Below, piece after piece: positions 7,242 to 14,908 of a DNA stretch of 19,019 bases. The notes below the pieces were generated by a model that was not told where the DNA came from, did not search any database, and saw only the letters and a list, made by a program, of their open reading frames with translations. Where the stretch lies: the NCBI GenBank assembly GCA_910587095.1, contig CAJUMJ010000020.1, positions 1-19,019 of the forward strand, given 5' to 3'. The stretch comes from an uncultured Lachnospiraceae bacterium. Lineage in GTDB: Bacteria > Bacillota > Clostridia > Lachnospirales > Lachnospiraceae. A program made the translations under genes and the position numbers. Numbering within the stretch: position 1 is the first letter of the stretch; every line of letters begins with the position of its first letter.

Positions 7242-9890
7242 CTACACATCGACCAATACATTACCCTTCATCCTGACAATACCCTCCTCATTCTCATGGA
7301 AATATGCCAAAGCCGCGTCAAACTGATTTTGAACCGCCTCCTTAAAGGCAAAGCATTCCATGTGCAGCGCCGAAATCTGTGCGAGGAGCGCCTCGTACGC
7401 CGACCTGTTTTCCCCGGCCGTGCCGGAAAGCTTCTTTGCCGTATCGCCCATTAGCTGTTCGATCTGGCCGCTCAAGTCCGTATAAATATCGATGATCTCC
7501 CCGGCCTGATCTATCCACCGGTTCAGTTTGCCGACAATCTCCTCGCTCCCCACAATACGGATATTGATTTCCATGTTGTCCTTCTCTTCCTGCGTGAGAG
7601 AAAGGTTTTTGATTTTCTCCTTGACGCCGTCCGGGCCGTCGATGATCAGGTAATTGCGCTTGCTCAAAAAGATGCCTTTCTTTATAAAATCTTTCATGCT
7701 CCCCTTGATCGCCCCTGTAAAACTCCCCGCCATAACCGAATTCTGCTTCATCACCTGCGATACCACGGCATTGCCCGCGTCCGTGATTCCCTCCCTCTGG
7801 ATATCCAGATTTTGGCTCATGGCGAGAAGCTGCTTATCCACGAACTTAAGCAGCGCGTCACCCATATCAGACATCGCCGTCACGACCGTATCCTCCATCT
7901 GCGGCTTTGCCTTTGCATTTTCTATGCTCTTCCCGACGGACTTTTCCAGGGCTGCCTTAAGATTTTGAAGACCGCCTATGGACTTTTTGTAGATCAGATC
8001 AATCTGGCTGTCCACATAGCCCAGCACTTTCCCGTACTGGTCGTTTACTTCCGCCACATCCACGGGAAAATGATCCATCTCCCCAAGCAGTTTCCGGTAT
8101 GTCCGCTGGTTCCCGCTGCCGACCACATCGATCTGCGCTTTCGATCCTAAACCGGCCCATGTCAGGTCAAAATCCTTCACGGTTTCCAAAAGCCCGCTCT
8201 TATACTGTTCAAGCGCTCTCTCGAAAGCTTTCTGGTAAAGGGATGTCTCCGCCTCAAGCATCGCCTCCACAACGGGCTGCGTCTGTCCCTTCACCTGCTC
8301 GATCCGCTCCTGCAGATCCCCCGTGTAAAAGTTGATCGGCTCCATGGACGCGTCCTTAAGCACGCCTGTGATATCGTCGACCGCCTCCTGCGTGGCGTCT
8401 CCCAATATCTTATACGCCTTCGCCTGGTTTTCCATCGGCGCTATGACCTGAATCATCAGATTCCTCACCGCATAAAGAGCGGCAATCGCTTTGTTGTATT
8501 TCCCTCTCTCCACATATGACGTGCGAAAAAAGTGTTTTAATTCCTCTATGCCTGAATTTTCATATTTTTCTTTCAGGTCGGAAGTCAGATTCTCCACAAT
8601 GACATCGTCGGACAAATGCATCTTCCGCCCCATGGCCCACACCGATTTCGTGCCGGCGCTCTTGAAAAACAGCGCTCTTTTGCCGATGATATCCTGATAC
8701 GCATACTCCCCGTAAATCGCGGAATAGGGAATAATATCGGCGGCGCTTTTTTTTACGTTCGCCCCCAAAAGCAATTCCGCAAATTTCTGCCGGCTTGACA
8801 CAAGCTGCGCCTCCTCCAGTCGGTCCGCCTTATTCAAAACCGGTATGATACGCTCGCTCTTGTTCACGATCTCCTTTAATCTCGCGCTGCTAAGCATTTC
8901 CTTGAGCGCCGCGGTTCCAAGGTTTTTTACCGTGTCGTCTTCTATAAAGGCCATGGAATCGGATTCCTGGATTGCCTCTTTCGTGATGTCGTCATGACTT
9001 TTGAGAATTTTACCGTGAACCTCTTTCTCCTCCGCAAAAGCGCCCAGCCCCGGAAGATCGGTTATCACAAGTCCCGATTTAAGCAAGTCGCTGTCCCACT
9101 GCACGAGCACGGAATAATTGACTGTTTCCTCCGGAATGCCAAAATACTTTAAAAACGCCTCCCGCTTAGCGATAATTTTTCTCTTCTCGCCCGTCATTTC
9201 CGGATCGTTTTGACCGATATATGTGGAGAGAAGAATGAGCGCCAGCAGCGCAACCTCTCTCGGATTTTTCCTGTCCATCTCCATATCGTCCGGCGTCCAC
9301 GTCTGATCCTTCTCAAAAATATTTTTCTCCGTGAAATAATTGATGTTCTCGATTACCATGACCGGCATTGCCAGGCAGGCGTATTCCTTCAACTTATTAA
9401 ATTTATTCTCGGAGATATTTGCACAGTCCAGATCAAATATCCTCTTTCCCGTATCGTCGTCCGTCGCGATCACACGTATTTTTTCGCTGTAAATCAGACG
9501 TACTACCGTGCAGGTCGTGGTAATATTGCAGGTAGGCATAAGCGGGTACTGCAAAAGAGAGTTGATGACCGTGGACTTGCCGCAGGACTGTTCCCCCGCA
9601 AACCCGATGTTATAATAAAAATGCCCCAGCTCGCCGAGCGATTTCTTCGCCTGCCCGGAGACATCCATGCCATCATTTTCCGTCGATGTCTTTTCGGACA
9701 GCACGTTCAGCATACGCATCCCTTCCTTGTATATGGCCTCCTGCAAGCCGTCCGCGACGCCTCCTTGCTCCGACGAAACGGCGACGTTCGCAGCACCTTC
9801 CTGATCTGTCCTGACTCTGCCGCCCTCCCATTCCCTGTCGATTGCGCCTTCATCTGCCGAAGATAAATAACCATCGTTATTGTATTTCAT
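7242..9890 (-). CDS. Dynamin-like large GTPase
   Basis: An 882-residue GTPase of the bacterial dynamin-like group, which bind and remodel membranes upon GTP-driven assembly. The first 60 residues are low-complexity. The GTPase domain spans about 90-400: G1 is GEQSCGKST (99-107), the switch threonines lie in CNITTTCT (121-128), G3 is DLPG (278-281) and G4 is NKAD (353-356). The remaining 480 residues are mostly helical, as expected for a stalk. A glycine-rich to hydrophobic stretch at about 719-745 (AGSFTGAIKG, then KKGIFLSK) may be a membrane-contacting tip, but no clear membrane span exists. The ATG overlaps the stop of the preceding unknown gene as ATGA, with GGGGAGG upstream, so the two are probably translated together. 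Dynamin-like genes often occur in pairs; only one is seen here. Confidence 0.88.
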   Translation of the reverse strand: MKYNNDGYLSSADEGAIDREWEGGRVRTDQEGAANVAVSSEQGGVADGLQEAIYKEGMRMLNVLSEKTSTENDGMDVSGQAKKSLGELGHFYYNIGFAGEQSCGKSTVINSLLQYPLMPTCNITTTCTVVRLIYSEKIRVIATDDDTGKRIFDLDCANISENKFNKLKEYACLAMPVMVIENINYFTEKNIFEKDQTWTPDDMEMDRKNPREVALLALILLSTYIGQNDPEMTGEKRKIIAKREAFLKYFGIPEETVNYSVLVQWDSDLLKSGLVITDLPGLGAFAEEKEVHGKILKSHDDITKEAIQESDSMAFIEDDTVKNLGTAALKEMLSSARLKEIVNKSERIIPVLNKADRLEEAQLVSSRQKFAELLLGANVKKSAADIIPYSAIYGEYAYQDIIGKRALFFKSAGTKSVWAMGRKMHLSDDVIVENLTSDLKEKYENSGIEELKHFFRTSYVERGKYNKAIAALYAVRNLMIQVIAPMENQAKAYKILGDATQEAVDDITGVLKDASMEPINFYTGDLQERIEQVKGQTQPVVEAMLEAETSLYQKAFERALEQYKSGLLETVKDFDLTWAGLGSKAQIDVVGSGNQRTYRKLLGEMDHFPVDVAEVNDQYGKVLGYVDSQIDLIYKKSIGGLQNLKAALEKSVGKSIENAKAKPQMEDTVVTAMSDMGDALLKFVDKQLLAMSQNLDIQREGITDAGNAVVSQVMKQNSVMAGSFTGAIKGSMKDFIKKGIFLSKRNYLIIDGPDGVKEKIKNLSLTQEEKDNMEINIRIVGSEEIVGKLNRWIDQAGEIIDIYTDLSGQIEQLMGDTAKKLSGTAGENRSAYEALLAQISALHMECFAFKEAVQNQFDAALAYFHENEEGIVRMKGNVLVDV

Positions 9891-10855
9891 ACCTGCCTCC
9901 CCTTCTTTGCGTTAATCCGTCCCGCTATCCTTGCGAAGCAGCAGTTTTCTTCCAAAAACCCGGCGATACGCTCCTCCGTATAAGCCGCTCTCACCATCGG
10001 GAGTCCGTAGCTGTCCCACATCACAAACGACTCGTGCTCCGCAAGCGCGCTGTATCCGATCTCCCCGTCCCGGATTTCCCGGTAAAGTTTCTCGTACAGG
10101 AACTCACTGCAGTACAGGCATTTTCGGTAATCCGGGATATTCCAGCCGCAGGCGTTCATAGTCTCTCCCGCCTCGTCCGTCAGCTCCTCCCGCTCCTCCA
10201 TGGCAAGAAAACCTCTGTTTATCCACACAAACCGTCTTGTCACCCCCACCGGAGGAGCCACAACGGCAAGCTCCTCCGGCTTCCTTCCTGCAACAATGAC
10301 CGCATCCGCAAAGCGGTATTGCTCCTCCAAAGTAAGCCAGGAGGCTTGCGTCTCCCATAGCGGAAGATATCCCTCCACGACATCCCTCACCTGTTTTGCC
10401 AGATCCCGATTTTTTGAGACGACAAGACATCTTTTCCTCGTTTTGACAGGTATGGCGCACCTTTTCTTCGTCTCCTCAAGCGTCCGGCAGCAGTCAAACA
10501 CTACGTCATAATGTGCGTCGGATGCGCCAAACGCCTGGTCGATCTGGCCGAGAAACTGCTTTTTGTAGCCGTCGTGCTCCACATCGAGAACCGCTATGAT
10601 CCAGGAAAAAATTTGCGGTTGACCGGAAAACAAATCCTGATGATATTTTTTTATCCCGCCGGAAAGACAGGTGAGAAACACGCACCTGTCCCGGTTCCCG
10701 GCAATACTTTCGGGTATTTTCCACTGGTTCCCCCGAAAGTCCGTATCCTCCATAAAAATCACTTCCGCATCCCCGGAAAGCCCCATAAGCTCCCTGATCC
10801 GCTCTTTTTCTGCCTCCAGCGCATGGCAGTCAAAATCAACAATCACCAAATCCAA
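9887..10855 (-). CDS. Unrecognised alpha/beta protein, translationally coupled to the dynamin-like GTPase
   Basis: A 322-residue protein that I do not recognise. It has no signal peptide, membrane span or P-loop. Hydrophobic strands alternate with charged helices, e.g. LDLVIVDFDCH at the start, RCVFLTCLSGG, FSWIIAVLDVEHDG, RKRCLVVSKNRDLA and FADAVIVAGRKPEEL, suggesting one or two Rossmann-like or receiver-like folds. The acidic VIVDFD strand end could be a metal or nucleotide site, but this is speculative. The start is a TTG at 10855, with GGGAGG seven bases upstream; the longest open frame reaches back into the preceding gene and has no such site. The stop overlaps the dynamin start as ATGA, pointing to a stoichiometric partner or regulator of the GTPase. 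Confidence 0.7.
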   Translation of the reverse strand: MDLVIVDFDCHALEAEKERIRELMGLSGDAEVIFMEDTDFRGNQWKIPESIAGNRDRCVFLTCLSGGIKKYHQDLFSGQPQIFSWIIAVLDVEHDGYKKQFLGQIDQAFGASDAHYDVVFDCCRTLEETKKRCAIPVKTRKRCLVVSKNRDLAKQVRDVVEGYLPLWETQASWLTLEEQYRFADAVIVAGRKPEELAVVAPPVGVTRRFVWINRGFLAMEEREELTDEAGETMNACGWNIPDYRKCLYCSEFLYEKLYREIRDGEIGYSALAEHESFVMWDSYGLPMVRAAYTEERIAGFLEENCCFARIAGRINAKKGRQV

Positions 10856-10862
10856 CGCTTTT

Positions 10863-10868
10863 CCTCCC
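10863..10868 (-). promoter_or_regulatory. Ribosome binding site fixing a TTG start
   Basis: The minus strand reads GGGAGG here, seven bases ahead of the TTG at 10855-10853. It lies in the 37-base gap after the stop of the 235-residue gene, and no ATG or GTG lies at proper spacing. It is the second strong-ribosome-site/TTG pair in this operon. Confidence 0.65.
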
Positions 10869-10892
10869 GCATTCGCACAAGATGTTCCGCCG

Positions 10893-11600
10893 TCAACTGT
10901 TACCGCACTCCTCAAGGACGGCGTCGCGTACGGCATCCAGCCACTCGCAGAGAATGGACGTATTCAGTTTGCACTGATTGTCACAAATGCTGTCAATCAC
11001 CTGCCTTGTTTCCCCGTATTCCTTTCGAGAAGCTTCCGCGGAAATCTTGATGCGCGGTTTTTCCCTGCTTTCCTCGTAGGTCTTATAAGCTCCCGCCGCC
11101 ATGATCACCAGTCCAACGCCCTTCACCAGAGCCGCCGCCTTGCCAAGCCCGGGTACAAACACCCAGCCAACGATTTCCACAGCAGCCCCGGAGGCGAGAA
11201 TGGCAGGGCCGGAGCCCTTGCCGTTTTGCTGCCTTTGCGTCTTGCTCTCCCCGGTTCGATCACGGCCGTTTTGCTGCATATTTACCTGCCTTTCCTCCTT
11301 GCAGAGCCGTATCCCGGCCGTTCCCGCCTTTCTTTTCGCTCTCGCCCATATGATATTCACTTCATTATCCGATACGCCGGCCTCCGTCATCCTTGCACAT
11401 ACCGTTTTGCGCAAAGTCTGCTCCAGACTCTGGCAGTATGCGTTTAGTCTGGACGCCTCGGCTATGGTGATCTCCTTCGCCACCCACTCCACCGGCTTGC
11501 TTTTCGCCGCCTCGGCAATCTCCCCGTAAACAACCTCCATATCATTTCTGATTTCCTGCCGTTTTTCCTCAAAGGCGCGGCGGATGATTGATTCATTCAT
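10893..11600 (-). CDS. Unrecognised protein with glycine-rich hydrophobic core
   Basis: A 235-residue protein of unknown family. Residues 1-100 are charged and helical (MNESIIRRAFEEKRQEI onward). Residues about 105-128 are a Gln/Asn/Arg/Lys-rich hydrophilic linker. Residues about 129-172 form a hydrophobic, Gly/Ala-rich segment (GPAILASGAA, then FVPGLGKAAALVKGVG) long enough for a hairpin in the membrane or a helix-helix packing core. The C-terminal 60 residues are charged and contain four Cys. There is no signal peptide. The ATG is preceded by GGAGGT at 11 bases. Position directly ahead of the unknown/dynamin pair suggests a membrane-associated partner of the GTPase module; this is inference only. 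Confidence 0.7.
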   Translation of the reverse strand: MNESIIRRAFEEKRQEIRNDMEVVYGEIAEAAKSKPVEWVAKEITIAEASRLNAYCQSLEQTLRKTVCARMTEAGVSDNEVNIIWARAKRKAGTAGIRLCKEERQVNMQQNGRDRTGESKTQRQQNGKGSGPAILASGAAVEIVGWVFVPGLGKAAALVKGVGLVIMAAGAYKTYEESREKPRIKISAEASRKEYGETRQVIDSICDNQCKLNTSILCEWLDAVRDAVLEECGNS

Positions 11601-11653
11601 ATTTCACTCTTACCTCCATGTCAGATACTGCAAATTGCATTACGTAACATTCG

Positions 11654-11878
11654 TTATTTTAACTTATCAAGCGCCCTCTTCCGCTCCCTGTCCAGCCTCT
11701 CCAGATAATTGCTGCTGGATTTCAGATCACTCGCACTTTTCGACGTGTCCCGTCCTCTCTCAATATCGTTTTTCAAATATCCCTCGAGCCGTTTGTTCCG
11801 GCGCTTTTCCGCGTCAACCTTCTTCGACATCTCCGCCGCCTTCTTTGCCGCCTCGGCTCTTTTCCCTACTTCGTTCAT
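11654..11878 (-). CDS. Small charged coiled-coil protein
   Basis: A 74-residue, strongly basic and helical protein with no recognised family. It is rich in Lys, Arg, Glu and Ala, with short heptad-like patterns (RAEAAKKAAEMSKKVDAEKR) and a C-terminal helix RLDRERKRALDKLK; a Ser-rich break separates the two. It has no membrane span. The reading is supported by AAAGGAG six bases before the ATG and by its place between the kinase and the 235-residue gene in the same strand and spacing as its neighbours. It could be an adaptor or a phosphorylation target, as it contains a Thr/Ser cluster (DTSKSASDLKSSS), but this is not shown. Confidence 0.65.
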   Translation of the reverse strand: MNEVGKRAEAAKKAAEMSKKVDAEKRRNKRLEGYLKNDIERGRDTSKSASDLKSSSNYLERLDRERKRALDKLK

Positions 11879-11959
11879 ACTGTCTCCTTTCTGTCTCCGG
11901 CTAATTTTCTGAAAAGCCCGCCTGCTCGGCCGTGATGCCGCAGGATCGTTCCGGGCCTG

Positions 11960-13303
11960 TCACGAAAAGCGCCTCCTCCGATTTTGGCCTGTAGCCGCCT
12001 TGTTCCGTTTTTTTCTTTTCACTAAAAAGACAACCAGACAGATTACCGCTGCCAGCAGGACGCCCATCGGCATCACCAGAAAAAAGAGGATGCCCACCGG
12101 CATCACCAGAAAAAGCAGAACACCAATCGGCACCACCAGAAAAAGCAGGACGGCGGCTGCTGCCAGCAAGACATATTTCCGTTTCCTCTTCGACTGTTCC
12201 ACCACCTGTGCGGATATCGGCTGTAGCCGCACCATGCCGGTATGCGGCTCCTCCAGCGTCATGCCGACCTGTGGCTGCACTGTCTCCGGCCATTCGGAAA
12301 ACGGTGTCTGCACCGTGCCGCCAGTCTGCGCGCCCGCCTTCTTCGCGCCGTCAAACCTCCGAAGCAGTTCCTCCACTGTCCGAATCCGCTCCTCCGCGCG
12401 CAGCTTCATCCCTTCCGCAAGCACCCGTGCCGCTCCTTCCGGGAGTGGTTCTCTCATCGGCACGTTAAAATTCAAATCTTCCCCGTATATCCGATCCATG
12501 GCGTCCGGAACCATTTTCCCCGTAACGCAGTAGTAAATGGTGGCGCAGAGGGCATACACGTCCGTCCACGGCCCGATGCTTCCTTTCTCCCGGTACTGCT
12601 CCGGCGGGCTGAACCCCTTCTTCGTGATCTGCCGGGAAGCGGCGTTCTGGAAGGAAATGTCCTTCGCCGCCCCGAAATCCAGCAGGCACACGCTCCCGTC
12701 CGGCTGTACCATGATATTGTCCGGGCTGATATCCCGGTGGATCACTCCCTGCTTATGTACCTTGTCAAGACTCTCCATCAGGGGGCACAGCAGCTTTACG
12801 CACTCCGAATACTTCATCGCCCCCGTCTTTGACAGCCTCTGCTTTAACGTCTCCCCTTCTATAAAGTCCATCACGATGTAGGAGGTCTGGTTCTCCGGGA
12901 AGATGTCCCGGACACGGACGATGCCGGGGAGGGAATCTATCTTCGCCATCCTTCTGGCTTCCTTCAAAAAACTCTCACAGCCGGCCTGCCAGTTCTGCCG
13001 GTCGAGCCGGGTCGTGTTCCGTTGCACCTGGTTGGACACCATGCTGTTTCTTGTGGCCAGCCCCGACGGGAAATACTCTTTGATGGCAGTCTTGATTTCC
13101 AGCGTCAGGTCATATCCCACATAGGTGAGACCAAAGCCGCCCTGCCCGATCACTCTTCCCACCAGATACCGCCCCCGCAAAATCGTCCCCGGTTTTAAAC
13201 CGAAGGGGGACGTCTCCCCCTTCTGCCCGTAGCCGCAGTGGGGACAGAAAGCAGTCTCCTCGTCAATCATTTTCATGCAGTTGATGCAATGTGTTTTCCC
13301 CAT
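11960..13303 (-). CDS. Ser/Thr kinase with zinc ribbon and C-terminal hydrophobic anchor
   Basis: A 447-residue kinase closely related to the receptor kinase at 1268-3607. The zinc ribbon has Cys6, 9, 20 and 23. The kinase domain runs to about 330 with GQGGFG, Lys75 in IKEYFP, HRDISPDN at 189 onward and DFG at 209-211, so it also carries Ser in place of the catalytic-loop Lys. A Pro/Gln-rich stretch leads to an unbroken hydrophobic tail at about 377-428 built from 10-residue repeats, then a basic end. Unlike its paralogue it has no outside sensor domain. The ATG at 13303 has AAGGAG ahead; the open frame extends further upstream, but only through the vWA-FHA gene in another frame. The last 17 codons (Arg-rich) look out of frame: a single extra A in the A7 run at 12008-12014 would give a different 35-residue tail ending at 11901. 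Confidence 0.88.
   Translation of the reverse strand: MGKTHCINCMKMIDEETAFCPHCGYGQKGETSPFGLKPGTILRGRYLVGRVIGQGGFGLTYVGYDLTLEIKTAIKEYFPSGLATRNSMVSNQVQRNTTRLDRQNWQAGCESFLKEARRMAKIDSLPGIVRVRDIFPENQTSYIVMDFIEGETLKQRLSKTGAMKYSECVKLLCPLMESLDKVHKQGVIHRDISPDNIMVQPDGSVCLLDFGAAKDISFQNAASRQITKKGFSPPEQYREKGSIGPWTDVYALCATIYYCVTGKMVPDAMDRIYGEDLNFNVPMREPLPEGAARVLAEGMKLRAEERIRTVEELLRRFDGAKKAGAQTGGTVQTPFSEWPETVQPQVGMTLEEPHTGMVRLQPISAQVVEQSKRKRKYVLLAAAAVLLFLVVPIGVLLFLVMPVGILFFLVMPMGVLLAAVICLVVFLVKRKKRNKAATGQNRRRRFS
12061..12150 (-). repeat. Three 30-bp tandem repeats encoding the kinase membrane tail
   Basis: Three consecutive 30-bp units start at 12061, 12091 and 12121. They share a core of plus-strand CATCACCAGAAAAA or a close variant and differ at only a few positions. 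Each encodes ten residues of the type LFFLVMPVGI on the minus strand. The repeat therefore lengthens a membrane segment in steps of ten residues, about half a bilayer. Copy number could vary by slippage. Confidence 0.85.
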
Positions 13304-13322
13304 GGTAATCTCCTTCCTCTTC

Positions 13323-14891
13323 CTACCGTCTCCCGACCCGGTACTCGTAGCTGCCCACGCGGATCGTCTCTCCATCGTGGACAACCACCCTTCCCATAGA
13401 CTTGATCGGAACGCCGTTGACGAAGGTGCCGTTTGTGGAATCCATATCCCACACATAGAGCTTTCCGTCCTCCCAAAGCATACCGCACTGTATACCGGAC
13501 AGCTTTTTATCCTCTCTGTCCAAAATGACATCCGCCTTATCGTTTCTCCCCACTGTCACTTTCCTGCCCTGTTCCAGCCGGATGGTACGTACGATATCGC
13601 TGTAGCCGATGGCGTACAACCGCAGCTCATAGCCGGGAGCCGCTTTCTTTTGCGGATTTGCCGCAGAGCCGGTCGGCGGTACATCGTCCGTTCCCCAAAG
13701 TACTTCCCCGTCGGATGCATCCTCCGGCCTTTCCCCCGCCTGCTCTTCTCCGTTCCTCTTATGCCCCTTCCTCACCAGGACAACAATAAGGACGATAATG
13801 ACGAGAAGCGCCGCAACTGCTCCGGCCACCCATGGAAAATACGCCTCATGCCCCGGCTCCGGGTCTTCCAAAACGGGTTCCGGCGCGGGCTCCTGGGCCG
13901 GTTCTGTGGCTGGCTTCGGGGTCGGTTCCGGCGCTTTCCCTTCCTTTGCATCCCCGGCTCCCCTGCCCAAATCCTCCCTATAGACCGTCAAAGTGTCCTC
14001 ATAGACGGTATTATCAGCAGACTTATACACCATCCGCAAAAGGGCTTCATCCTTATCCGGCATTTCCACGGGCAATTCCGCGTTTACGACAAATCCCGCC
14101 TCCATGCCGCGCACGATGGACTGCCCCGCCTGCTCTCCTGTGCTCTCGTCCAGAACCGGCGCAAAATGCGCGCCCCCTGTGGATGTTCTGGCAAAGCTCC
14201 CCAGCAGTTTTGCGTTGGAAACGCTTTCCTCGTCGCCCGCGTTTTCCAGCGTGGCCACCGTGTAAACGGGGATGGAAGAGTCCGTCACCGCCTTGGCAGC
14301 CTCGTCCCGGGTAATGCCGGTTTTCTGGTCATCCTCCCCGTCCGATAAAATAATCAGGCATTTTCTCGGATTGACGGACGTATCCGCCCGCAGCACCCGA
14401 ATGCTCTCCACGATCCCCGCATACAGGTTCGTGTCCTCCCTGCCCGCCTCAAGCGACGACACAACCCCTCGAAGCGCTTCCCTGTCCGTCAAAAAGCCGC
14501 TTGTCTCGGTCCGGTTGCCAAGTGTGCCGACTACCATATTGTCGCCGTCCTTCATGCCGTCCACCACCGCGAGAACCGCCTCCCTGGCCTGCGCCATCTG
14601 CTCCGCTCCCATAGAACCGGATACATCCGCCAGACAGTAATAGGTTACCGGTGTGCGGGCGTCCTTCTCACTCTCCACGGATACCACCGTAAGTCCCTGT
14701 CCGCCAAGCGATACCTCAACCCCCTGCGCATTCTCCTCCTCCGGCACAATATCGGAGCAGTAAATCTTAATCTTTCCCTCCTCCGATGCATACCCTTCCA
14801 GAAAGGCACCGTTTTCCGCTGCCAGCACACGGACAGGCAGACTCGCGAGCGCAAACAGGACGCTTATAAATAATATGTATAATTTTTTCAT
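13323..14891 (-). CDS. Secreted vWA domain - membrane span - cytoplasmic FHA protein
   Basis: A 522-residue protein. A signal peptide (about 1-25, ending VLAAEN) exports a von Willebrand A domain at about 82-270. The metal-ion-dependent adhesion site is complete: DVSGS (89-93), Thr154 in EDTNLY and Asp184 in LSDGEDD. A Pro/Glu-rich spacer (315-348) leads to one span at about 353-373, and basic residues RKGHKR mark the inside. The C-terminal FHA domain (about 445-520) has GRN at 448, Ser465 and DSTNGTFVNG at 484-493; the usual His after the Ser is Gln468. FHA domains bind phosphothreonine, so this protein could couple an outside metal-dependent ligand to kinase activity inside. GGAGGAAGG precedes the ATG. 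It lies between the phosphatase and kinase genes with gaps under 20 bases. Confidence 0.9.
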   Translation of the reverse strand: MKKLYILFISVLFALASLPVRVLAAENGAFLEGYASEEGKIKIYCSDIVPEEENAQGVEVSLGGQGLTVVSVESEKDARTPVTYYCLADVSGSMGAEQMAQAREAVLAVVDGMKDGDNMVVGTLGNRTETSGFLTDREALRGVVSSLEAGREDTNLYAGIVESIRVLRADTSVNPRKCLIILSDGEDDQKTGITRDEAAKAVTDSSIPVYTVATLENAGDEESVSNAKLLGSFARTSTGGAHFAPVLDESTGEQAGQSIVRGMEAGFVVNAELPVEMPDKDEALLRMVYKSADNTVYEDTLTVYREDLGRGAGDAKEGKAPEPTPKPATEPAQEPAPEPVLEDPEPGHEAYFPWVAGAVAALLVIIVLIVVLVRKGHKRNGEEQAGERPEDASDGEVLWGTDDVPPTGSAANPQKKAAPGYELRLYAIGYSDIVRTIRLEQGRKVTVGRNDKADVILDREDKKLSGIQCGMLWEDGKLYVWDMDSTNGTFVNGVPIKSMGRVVVHDGETIRVGSYEYRVGRR

Positions 14892-14908
14892 CCTTCCTCC
14901 ATCACTTT

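Noticed and set aside
11620..11660. Possible promoter or terminator in the AT-rich gap between the 74- and 235-residue genes
   Set aside because: No -35/-10 pair and no stem with U-run could be found in the 53-base gap.
13304..13531. Longer start of the second kinase, 76 residues upstream
   Set aside because: That stretch lies inside the vWA-FHA coding region, has non-protein-like composition, and the ATG at 13303 has a clear AAGGAG site and begins at the zinc ribbon.
13275..14348. Plus-strand open frame of 357 codons opposite the vWA-FHA gene
   Set aside because: The opposite strand has a signal peptide, complete MIDAS and FHA motifs and a ribosome site; the plus-strand product is Arg/Pro/His-rich with no domain.
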